A stretch of 64,000 nucleotides of DNA from Hormiphora californensis (taxonomy: Eukaryota; Ctenophora; Tentaculata; Cydippida; Pleurobrachiidae). Below the pieces are notes generated by a model. That model was given only the letters and a program-made list of their open reading frames with translations. It did not search any database and had not been told where the DNA came from. This document shows, in pieces, positions 37,011-48,145 of the stretch. Both the position numbers and the translations under genes were made by a program. The stretch is from NCBI GenBank assembly GCA_020137815.1, contig CM035350.1:4942541-5006540 (forward strand). The letters are read 5' to 3'. Numbering within the stretch: the stretch's first letter is position 1; each line of letters begins with the position of its first letter.

Positions 37011-39939
37011 TTAGTTCCCTGTCCCCTTCCTGTTAAATAACTATCATGAATTGAAGTTAAAAATAATAAATAATAATACTAATTATTTATTATTATTAAA
37101 TAACTGTCTTGAATTGAAGTTAAACAAAAAACAAATGCTAATAATAAGTGCATGATTTCAAAAACAAAAGCAAAAAGGGTTTTTAACGTGGGTACTAAGG
37201 CCAGAACAAGTGCACACAGACAAAGAAAAAGGTGCTCGCTTGCAAAATGTGCTTGCAGTCTGTTACAAGCCGGACAGTCTCCACCTCCAGATACTACATG
37301 GGACACGTCATCAATATATATCAAGTTTATATTATTATCAACCCGTACCCTGTCAATGTACACCTGATATAGCTGTCACTAGAATCCGCTGGTAGAAAGA
37401 TGACTAGTGAGGTTCCGGTTCTATTATTTAGAGATCAATTTGAATACAAGCAGGTATGCTAACATGGTTGCAAGAGTGTATCACGTGACTGCACTACAAA
37501 CTGTGCAGTGCAGTCACGTGCACAGTCTTCACAAAGCCTTAAACATCAACTATACCTACTGTGAGTGCTACGCTTTATGGGCGTATTTCAAAGTGAATCT
37601 AAATTGGATTATGGGTACAGCCCCGATCCACTCCTGTGGGTTTCTCAGACCATGGACTACTAAGGGGTACATGATACTCAAATACAGCCCCCTCATTTGT
37701 GTGACTCTAGCCAGTGAAATCACCTTGGACAGACCAAATAAAACACTCCTTAGTAAACGTGTGTAGTCTGTTAGATCCAATTATGATCGATTAGGGGACT
37801 TTCTTCAGCTCTAATCGCTTGCTAAAGCTGCACATAGTCAGGGCATATGATGACAAAATGAGGGCATAATTGTTATCAAGCTGATTCCACTTCTAGTAGG
37901 CTCTAATAATAACAGGTGATTCAGCGTATCAAAATTAGTCGGGTACAGTGGTTTTCGCTTATAATATAAACTAGTTGCCTAACATTTTCAGATTTTAATA
38001 TCCCAGTTTGATCAAATGACCAAACCTGATCAGTCTGTGCAATTGGTGACGCAGCCACCCCTACACTAGCAGCGTGGCTAAACGAAGCCAATCTGTGCAA
38101 CTTGATCCAGATCTTGACCAAGTTTGATTATGATCAAGTTTAATCAGTCTGTGCACGTCCCAAGTGGTTAGGTATTCACTATTCAAGGTATTGTGCTATA
38201 AATCAGCGTTAATTGGCTGGGACCTGTTGATTATATGATTAATTAGACTTTCCTAATTCCACTAGGACTTCCATAATGCTTCACTCTTTGCTTTATTTAT
38301 CCACTCTATGCCTTTTATCTGTGTGACCTCAATATTCCTCATCCCTCTATCTGCTTGCACAGCTAGCCCCCTCTAAGGTGCACTATAAAGTTGCCTCAAG
38401 ATACCAAACCGCTAGCTCTGCTTGCTACACAAGCTCTGGGAAAATATTAACCAAGACATTAGACAATACATTCCTACTAGTAGTGCACCCAAAGGGTTCG
38501 CCTTAAGCAAGAGGTGAGCCGGCCATAAGTTACCGGAACCCTGTTTTACCGGGCGGATTAAGTCCAATCATGCAATCTCTATCAATTCGTGAATCGATCC
38601 GTGTCGGCTAAGGGGTGAGGAATCACATCATAACTATTAATAATGACAGCATGATCGAATACAACATCTACTATTAACATCGAGCAATCGGGCAATATTT
38701 TGTCCTACTTGGTGACGGTCACATCAAGTAATTCTGTTGATGGTTTTGTAATTTGTACGTATGTGACGTGGGACTGCCCATGATCATATCACATACCGGT
38801 GGCCTTATCCTCGCGTATACATTTCCCGATGTTGTTTCGAGGATGGTGACTGAGCCCTACGCAACGGATGGGTAGATTTGTGCGGACAGGAAGATGAGAA
38901 GAGAGCTCTTCCGTGAGCTGGTGCAGATACTGCGAACGCATACATGACTAACTGCACCAAAGCAGTAAAATTGGTAGGTGACGAGATGTTTTGGGTGCAG
39001 TTCTTGGTAATGCAGTTTCACAGAATCAAGGATGTGCGCTTCAATGAACCACCGCTACATCCTTATCCGGCAATCCACCTACCTCTACAACTTTGCTTGC
39101 AACAGTTATAGTAACCAGAGACCAGTCACTCGGACAGGTAAATTCCTCCACTGCCGATAATGACAGTCGTCAACCTCTATTGCGTATGCAATATCCTCTC
39201 TTTAGTAGGAGCGCTTAGAGCATGCACGTGCAAAAGTCGTGCGCCACACGAAATTTAGGCTACTGTCACTCCTTTGCTTTGCAACGAATCAAAAAATGGC
39301 CCTCAAGTTTTTTGTAGATCTCGACAAGAGGGGTGGTGCACGACTTTTGGCAGGAACTGATCTAAGCGCTCCCACTACTTGTGGTGCCTAAAAGAGTCAA
39401 AGGGGACTGAGCGGGCGGCGTTGGTGGTGGAGTTAAAACCCCCTATCCCCCTGCACGGCATGTGAGGTGAACCTGGGCTCGACCTGGAGAACACCAACAC
39501 AAGTCCTTTGTGTGGGGACACGTGGCGAGGGGCGAGTTCCTAATAAGGGTTGGCTGTCGGCCATTATATGGCAGCTAAGTTGGTTGGAATGACGGGAGGT
39601 ACTAAACACGTGCACACAAACTGGCTTCCCTGCCACCTGGTGGTGGTACTTTCCCCCCAGTTCATCACACATCGTATTTCTCTCTGTATTTCTCTCTGTT
39701 TTTCTCTCTCAAGTTTTCTCTCTGTTTCTCTCATGTGTTCCCTCTTTTCATAAATTCGACGTTCGATATAATATGGTTAAGCTCATTTCATCGAATACAT
39801 TCGTCACTTTCTACTATTCTATTTATTTTCTTGGCCATCATTTTAATGTTTTATCGATTTTTGTGATTCAAAATTGTATGCCTTTTTCACGGAAACATAA
39901 CACCTCCAAGTAGCAACCTCTCCTCTAGTCTACACCACC
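37011..39939. other. Spacer between the 5' ends of gene B and the GST gene
   Basis: No exon or RNA gene is seen. 37481-37519 contains a short palindrome (CACGTGACTGCACT and its complement). The region must hold the gene B promoter and possibly elements shared with gene A, but I could not identify motifs with confidence. Confidence 0.5.
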
Positions 39940-40554
39940 ATGGAACTGGGATACTGGGCACAACGAGGACTAGGTGAACCCAGCAGGATGTTGCTCCGAT
40001 ACAAGGGAGTCGAATGGAAGAATACTGCAATTCCCATGAGTAATGCTACAAAGTCGATTAGCGACCCCAACCTTCCCTACCTACTTGATGGAGATGTAAA
40101 GCTGACTGAGTCCATTGCCATTATGAGGTACCTGGGCCGCAAGTTTGATATGATGCCGGATGACCCCGCCAAGGGCGACATGGTGGAAATGGCGATACAT
40201 AGTCAGAGGTTAGAGCTCACCAAGATATCCTACAGTCCTGATTTTGAAAACCTCAAAGAGCGTTTCATCACCAAGTTGAAAGTATTTCTGGAGAAGTTTG
40301 GGGCATTCGTTGCAAAGCCTTTCATCTTCGGAAGCAAGGTCACCTATATTGATATCTTGGCGTACGAGTATCTGGACCAAATCCGGGCCCTGACTCCGGA
40401 AAGTTTCACTGGTGAGGTGAGTGAGTACATGCAGCGGATTGCAGATCTGCCCAACATCGCTGAATGGTTGAAGAGTGACGAGTGTACCAACAAAACCTAC
40501 ACCATCAACGCTCCCTTCGCTGCAGGCTGGCCTGGCTTCCCTAACAAGACTTAG
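39940..40554 (+). CDS. Mu-class glutathione S-transferase, intronless
   Basis: A single uninterrupted exon of 204 residues; the Mu family is usually about 218. It begins MELGYWAQRGLGEPSRMLLR with the catalytic Tyr at position 5 in the LGYW motif. The glutathione-binding segment LPYLLDGDVKLTESIAIMRY carries the cis-Pro and the Glu-Ser pair. The C-terminal helical domain has the folding motif SKVTYIDILAYEYLDQ. It conjugates glutathione to electrophiles as a cytosolic dimer. ACCACCATGG around the start is a good initiation context. Having no introns amid intron-rich neighbours suggests a retrocopy, though Mu and S-crystallin genes vary. It sits between the divergent giant genes and shares no domain with them. 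Confidence 0.92.
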   Translation: MELGYWAQRGLGEPSRMLLRYKGVEWKNTAIPMSNATKSISDPNLPYLLDGDVKLTESIAIMRYLGRKFDMMPDDPAKGDMVEMAIHSQRLELTKISYSPDFENLKERFITKLKVFLEKFGAFVAKPFIFGSKVTYIDILAYEYLDQIRALTPESFTGEVSEYMQRIADLPNIAEWLKSDECTNKTYTINAPFAAGWPGFPNKT

Positions 40555-40780
40555 AAGAGATGTAGGATACTCTTATACTAGCTCCTGGTCAAGCTTGGAG
40601 AGAGAAAACCACCCACCGATTATTTAGTAGATCGTGAATCTGTCTACCTCTGATATTTAGGAGGTTTTAGTATTTTAATGTTTATCGCTATTTTCAGCCG
40701 ATTTGAATTCTGTATGCATTATATTCATATATTTCAAGTTGCTGTATTAGTTGAAAGAGAGAGAGAGAGTGAAGAAACAG

Positions 40781-40854
<74 letters not shown>

Positions 40855-41117
40855 GGATAGAGAGAGAGAGGGGGCGGATAATGTAGATTTGCCTAGATTT
40901 AGGATTTTAAGATAAGTAAAATCGGCCCAGTTTGCTTTGACATGTTCCTTGTCTGTCAGCTCTCACACCGTGCCGAACAGACAGACTGCGTAGCAATGCA
41001 AAGTTTGCTATAGTAGAGTTTGCTCACTTTTAGTTGACTGTAAACTAAAGCTATCCCACTATGCCACGTTGCAAAGACATTATGTCGCAGCAAAGCAGAT
41101 GCTACGCAAGTAGTAGC

Positions 41118-41211
<94 letters not shown>

Positions 41212-41452
41212 CTCTCTTTCTCTCTCTTTCTCTCTCCCTTCTCTCTTTTCCCTCTGCATCTTCCCCTCTATTCAATAGAGACTTTTCTTTTGCATAAAAG
41301 CTTAGCTTTGTATTCCCCTTGGTGCTTTATCGATTAAATCGGTTGGGACATATATATTTTATGTATGCAAAAACTTTGTATTACTTTATGTTGTTTCAGT
41401 TCACAACTTAATTAAACCATCCTATATCTAGTGAAGGAGCAAGCAAGCATTT
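40555..41452. repeat. GST-gene A spacer with opposed GA and CT microsatellites
   Basis: (GA)n at about 40755-40876 and (CT)n at about 41121-41246 are mutually complementary and could pair. Between them, 40934-41000 carries a dispersed repeat (TTTGACATGTTCCTTGTCTG to CAGACAGACTGCGTAGCA) that recurs downstream of gene A at 61587-61702. The gene A promoter should lie at about 41250-41450. Confidence 0.8.
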
Positions 41453-44400
41453 ATGAAACTGTTTTTGCTCCTCTTGGCTGCTGCCTTGTTGGCAGCGGCT
41501 GAGCACCCAGGAGGAGGGGGACCTGGAGGTCCTGGAGGCCCCGGAGGTCCTGGAGGTCCTGGAGGTCCTGGTGGAGATGACGGCCCCGGAGGTCCTGGTG
41601 GAGATGACGGTCCTGGAGATGACGGTCCCGGAGGTCCCCCAAGAGGAGGCCCTAAAGGCCCTGGCGGTCCCCCAAAAGGCCCCGGAGGTCCCCCAAAAGG
41701 AGGCCCTAAAGGCCCTGGCGGTCCCCCAAAAAGAGGACCTAAAGGTCCTGGAGGTCCCCCAAAAGGAGGCCCTAAAGGCCCTGGCGGTCCCCCAAAAGGA
41801 GGCCCTAAAGGCCCTGGCGGTCCCCCAAAAGGAGGTCCTAAAGGCCCTGGAGGTCCACCAAAAGGAGGTCCACCAAAAGGAGGTCCTGGTGGACCCCCTC
41901 CCCATGGACGTGGTAAGATATTTATTAGTTAAATAAAGAACTATTTTTATCCAACAAATTTTTCAGGCCCCCCTCCTCAACGAGCACTTCTTCCTAAATG
42001 GACGCGACTTCCGGGAGCTCTGACTTCTATCTCTTTTGGTCTTCGTGGTCTGTGGGGAGTAAACGCAAATGGAGAAATCTGGGAATGGAGAGGTAAGTGT
42101 ACTACTATTAACTACTACTACATATATACGAAATGTATCTTGTTGTCATGAACGTTGTCGCCGTCAGCTTTTTATTTAACGACCTTTTCAGAACCTGGAC
42201 ATGGCAAACGTGGACCTCCTCACGGTCATGGAGGTCACAAGGGCGGACACCCTAAGGGCGGAAAGGGAGGCAAGGGCGGACACCCTAAGGGCGGAAAGGG
42301 AGGCCCTAAGGGAGGCAAGGGTGGTCCCAGAGGCCCTGGAGGTCCCGGTGGTCCTGGAGGTCCCGGTGGTCCTAGAGGTCCCGGTGGCCCTGGAGGTCCC
42401 GGAGGCCCTGGAGGTCCCGGTGGTCCTGGAGGTCCCGGTGGTCCTAGAGGTCCCGGTGGTCCTGGAGGTCCCGGTGGTCCTAGAGGTCCCGGTGGTCCTG
42501 GAGGTCCCGGTGGTCCTGGAGGTCCCGGTGGTCCTAGAGGTCCCGGTGGCCCAGGAGGCCCCAAGGGAGGCAAGGGTGGCCCCAAGGGAGGCAAAGGTGG
42601 CCCTAAGGGAGGAAAGGGAGGAAAGGGTGGTCCTGGAGGTCCCGGAGGCCCACCTCGTGGAGGTCCCGGAGGTCCTGGAGGTCCCGGTGGTCCTGGAGGT
42701 CCCGGTGGTCCTGGAGGTCCCGGTGGCCCAGGAGGTCCTGGAGGCCCACCTCGTGGAGGTCCCGGTGGTCCCGGAGGCCCCAAGGGAGGAAAGGGTGGCC
42801 CTAAGGGAGGAAAGGGTGGTCCCGGAGGCCCAGGAGGTCCCGGTGGTCCTGGAGGTCCCGGTGGCTCAGGAGGTCCTGGAGGCCCACCTCGTGGAGGTCC
42901 CGGTGGTCCTGGAGGCCCAGGAGGTCCCGGTGGTCCTAGAGGTCCCGGAGGCCCAGGAGGCCCCAAGGGAGGCAAGGGAGGCAAGGGTGGCCCTAAGGGA
43001 GGAAAGGGCGGTCCCGGAGGCCCACCTCGTGGAGGTCCCGGTGGTCCTGGATGGTCCCTGGAGGTCCTGGAGGTCCCGGTGGTCCTGGAGGCCCACCTCG
43101 TGGTGGTCCTGGAGGACCTGGTAGCAAGGGCAAATGGCACAAAGTTGCTGGTAGCCTCATGCATGTTGCAGTGGGACGTAGTATCTGGGGAGTCAATAAG
43201 AATCACCAGATCTTCAAATACCTTGGCAACAATAAGTGGAAGCACATTGCCGGTGCCCTGACTAACATTGACGTCAGTGATCATGACCATGTTTGGGGAG
43301 TGAACAAGCAGATGAACATTTGGAGGTGGCAGGGAGCCAAGTGGGAGAAAATTGATGGTGCTGCCATCCAGGTCAGCGTTGGAATGGCTGGAGTCTGGGT
43401 TGTCAACAAGGCCAACGATATCTATCATCGTCTTGGAACGTTCGGAGACAAGAAAGGAAATGGAGCCAAGGTAAGTCGCTTGACGGTTTTCTCCGTTAAC
43501 TTGTCATCAATATCAATCTATTACAAGTTTCTAATAATCTATAATGTTACAGTGGGCTAAAATTGATGGTAAACTGAAGTGGGTTGCCTCTGGCCACGGT
43601 ATCATTGTTGGTGTTAACAAAGCCGATCTCATCTACTACCGACTGGGTATCAACCCAAAGAAACCCCTCGGAACTAAGTGGGTGAATGTACCCGGAAAAC
43701 TGGCCCGTATCGACATCCACCGAGATGCGGTGTTTGGTGTGAATGCTCAGCATCATGTCTACAAGGCCCCTGTGGCTCCCATCGGTAAACCCCAGGGAGG
43801 AGGCGGAGGAGGCGGTGGCTTTGTCGAAGGTACGTAGTTGTTATGAGACTAGAACTTCATTATCGTGAAATCTTATCATGATAAGAAGATGAATAACACA
43901 CAAGTTACTAAGTCACGCTCAGATGTCAAATTGTTGTGATACGCACCAGTAAAATAAAATTGCGTTTCTTTTATTAGTTTCCTACGAGGAGCGTGAGGGT
44001 GTTTACCTTGCCGGATACACCTCTGGAAAGATGATTGGCTTCAAAACCCTGCCAGAAGCTCTTGCTGCCTGTGCCCCACGAAAAGGTAATGGATCGTTTA
44101 AAATTTTATATTCCTGCAACCTCTCTGCTGGTTATGAGGTTTATCAATGTCATCCGATAATTTCAGCTTTTATTAACTAAAAAGCATATTTTGTTGAGCT
44201 AACCTAGTATCGTCACAGATTGTGGTGGAGTTACAAAGGAACCCGCCAAGGGAAACAAGTTCACTCTAAGGAAGGGAAAAGCACCTAAGAAGGCTAAAGC
44301 TGGAGAGACCTCTTGGATCAAGGGCAAGGCCCCCGCCCGCAAGGGACCTAAACCTCCCCAACTGGCTATTTACGGTCGATGGGAACAGTTCCCCGGAAAA

Positions 44401-47400
44401 TACTATCGCATTGCTATCGGTGGGGCCGGTATTTTCGCCATCACCAAAAAACACACCATCCACGAGTGGAAGGGTAAGTAACTCAGAGATTACGCGACAG
44501 TAGAGAACACTCAAGTGACTAACAGCTCATATTTTCAGGAGGTAAATGGGTGACTATCAAGGGAAGTCTCGCTCACATTTCTGTGGGTAAGACAGTCTGG
44601 GGTGTGAACAAGGCCTACGATATCTTCATGTACCAGGGCAAGAACAGATGGAAGAACATCAAGGGTAAACTAACCAATCTCGATGTCTCTGAGAAGAACC
44701 ACGTCTGGGGAGTGAACACCAAAGCGAAGGGAGCCATCTTTAGGTGGACTGGAAAAGCCTGGGAGACTGTCCAGGGAGCTGCTATCCAGATTGCCGTAGG
44801 AGATTCTGGAGTGTGGTGTGTAAATGCTGCCAATAACATCTACTACAGGACTGGAACTTTCCATGACAAAAATACCAAGGGAAAATCCGTAAGTTATTAG
44901 TTCTTGTGTTTATTCATTATGTCCAATGAAAACAAGAACTATTATCGATCATGAGACTCAAGAATAGTCAAGCGATACATTGTTTGTATCCGTAAGTTGG
45001 ACTGTTTTATCTGTTCATGTCTCACAAGTTCTTTATCATTAAATCCCGTTCAGTGGGTGCAAGTTCCTGGATCCCTCAAATGGGTATCCTCTGGGCGAGG
45101 ACTGGTCGTTGGTGTGAACAAGAACGACCAGATCTACTTCCGTATCGGAATCTCTCCTCAAGCTCCTTATGGAACACAGTGGGCCATGGTAGGAGGAAAA
45201 CTCTCCATGATCGATATCTACAGACTGACGGTGGTTGGTGCTAACAGCGCTATGATCCCCTGGAAGTCTCCCGTCGGACCCATCCGGGGCAAGATCATCG
45301 GAGGAAGCTCAACCAAGACAACCACTAAGACTGGTTAGTAAAATATAAGATAACGAGGTGGTAAAACTGACACTAATTGTATTGTTCATACTACGCAGTA
45401 AATATAAATACAGGTCAAATTCACTTCATCATGCATCTAACGAATTATCATTTTCTACAGTAACCATCTAACGAATTATCATTTTCTACAGTAACCTTCA
45501 CGCAAGTGAACGGCGCCAAGCTGAACGGTTACTCCTCTGGAAAGAGGATCGCTTTCAACACTCTAGGAGAGGCCCTTCAGGCCTGTATCCGTCGAAAGGG
45601 TGAGATTTACCAATAATGTTAGCAGTCAATACCACGTTATCCTTCCCTAGTAATAAGTTGTTGTGTGCGAAATTTTAAGAAGACAGCTCAAACAATTCTC
45701 TCCATTTAGATTGTGGAGGTGTTACCAGGGAAACTAAATCTAAGCAAAAGGCCAAGTTCACCCTGCGAAAGGGCAAGAAACCTGTCAAGGCAACAGCTGG
45801 AGAGGTCTCCTGGACTAGCGGCAAGGTCTCTACCAAAACAACCATTACAATGGGTAAGCTTTATTATCTGCAGCTCCAGATAGAAGGGAAGAGAGAGTGA
45901 GAGAGAAAGAGAGAGAGAGGATATATCAAAAATCAATAAGCCTGAGTTAAAATCGATCTTGGTCGTCATGCTAATCGCCCATTTCAGCCTCTGTCTCCTA
46001 CACCATGACATACGGTGGTTACAGTTGGGACTACAAGACCAACCAGGTGATTGCTGGGGATTACGTTAGCAAGACCTCCTACAAGACGTACACCACTGCC
46101 CTGGATGCGTGTTACTCCAACACCAAGTGTAAGGGTGTTTCCTACTACCCTGAGAATGGGAAGTTCTGGCTGAATGCCAAGACCAAGGCAAAGTCCCACC
46201 CTGGTGGTATGTTCTGGAGGAAGAAGGGCAAGAGTTACACCTACAGTGGCCGTGTCTGGTCCATGTACTCTGGATATCAAATCAAGGGAGGAAAGTCTTC
46301 AACCAAGAAATACACCGAGTAAGTATTTTTAATATCGGTGCTGTTTTTTAATACATACAATGTTAATTCTGAATGATTTTATTAGGCCGTTTAACACACA
46401 TTTCCTTCAAATGCCCCTTTCTTTAGTCTATACGATGCCCTCTACGCTTGTGCCTCTGCTTCCGCCTGTAATGGTGTGAACAAGGTTTCCAGCTCTGAGT
46501 ACTACTTGATGAAGGGGACCACAGTTGAGGTCAAAAAGGGACGAAGCTGTTACATCCAGGGAGGTACGTACATACTAGTTTACAGCCAGAGTTTACAAGC
46601 ACTCCGTCCCTGATCAGACACTGCAACACTCACAATATGCTGTAACACTAAACACTAAACACTCACAATAGGAATACTAGTTTACAGCCAGAGTTTACAA
46701 CTACAAACACTCCGTCCCTGATCAGACACTGCAACACTCACAATATGCTGACATGCTGTAACACTAAACAAAAAAAGGAATACTACTTAGTTTAGAGCTA
46801 GAGTTTGAAACTAAAAACACTCCATTCCTCAGACATTCACAATATCAGATGCTATAGTTCACTAAACAGTAAACAGTAAACACTCCATGTATCCCAGATT
46901 CTGTGAAGATGTATGGTGGTTACACCTACGCTGTCCTGACCGGCGTCTACTACGGAGGATGGCTCTCCACCACCGTCTATACCACCCATGCCGATGCCCT
47001 CAAGGCTTGCTCTGCCAACGCCAAGTGTACCGTAAGTAGTTGAATTAATCATTATTTCCCCTTTTACCTCCACACAAGTGAACGGTGCCAATCTGGGTTG
47101 AAAACCACATAAACCAGCAATTTAACCGATGTAATACATCTGTAACAGGGTGTTACCAAGATTGGAACTAAAAAGTACCGCCTCAACAGTGGAACTACCG
47201 TACAAAGTAACAGCAAATACACCCTCTACCCCAAGGGAGGCCTTGCTGACATCACCTTCTACTACAGCTTTGCTAGTAAGTTTAAATCGCGAAGAAATGA
47301 AATCTTTACTCAGACATTCCGGTGATATGAATGTTTTCTTTATCTTTCAGACTTCGTTTGGGGAGCCTACTCTCCCTATGCCCTCGCTGGCAAGGTTGAC

Positions 47401-48078
47401 GGAAAGACCTACAAGACCCGATCTGCTGCCCTTGATGCGTGTATGCAGAACAAGAAGTGTGTCGGTTTCACCCAAAACTCCGACACCAACTACTACCTAA
47501 ACAGCGCCACTAAGAAGATCAAGACTGCTGGCAAGATCGCTCATCTGAAACTCGGAAAGGGCAAGTTCTCCAACAACTATCTCTTCCAAGAAAAGAACGG
47601 ATATCCAGCTACAGGGTAAGTTGTGATATATGATTGGGTGACGGGGTAAGTTGTGATATACGGAGTCACTACCAGCTGCGTGAAGCCCGGCAAACGAAGT
47701 GGATGGACATAAAATGGGATGGCATCACCAAATTGATGCTCCTAACAACTTAATGTCACTCACTGACCCATTAATTATAACAGGTACCCTGGGCAAGAAA
47801 ACCTACACCTCTGTGGACACTGCAGCCAAGGCTTGTGCCACCAACTCCGCCTGCAAGGGTTTCACCTACCTGTCTTCTAAGAAATACGAACTTAATACCT
47901 CTACAACCGTCAAGGCTGTCAAGGGGAAAATCGCCTACATTAAGCGAGGTAAACGTCTATCTGACGTCTGTTCGTTTGTTTGTTTGTCTGTGTGTGTGTG
48001 ATTCAAGGAAATGCTGGGTATCTCTAGTGGTCGCATAGTCTCCTCTGCGTCTCAATATCTCTGTGTAAATCAACCTAT

Positions 48079-48145
<67 letters not shown>

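Noticed and set aside
41500-43125. True fibrillar collagen
   Set aside because: Gly spacing fits, but the other positions are almost only Gly and Pro, there is no C-propeptide, and tectonin blades interrupt it. Called Gly-Gly-Pro repeat instead.
42235-43428. Long minus-strand ORF (397 codons, Pro-Gly rich) and a shifted plus-frame ORF (Val-Leu-Glu-Pro repeats) across the GGP exon
   Set aside because: Both are the complement or frame-shift of a stop-free GC-rich minisatellite. The plus frame with GGP joins tectonin blades and proper splice sites.
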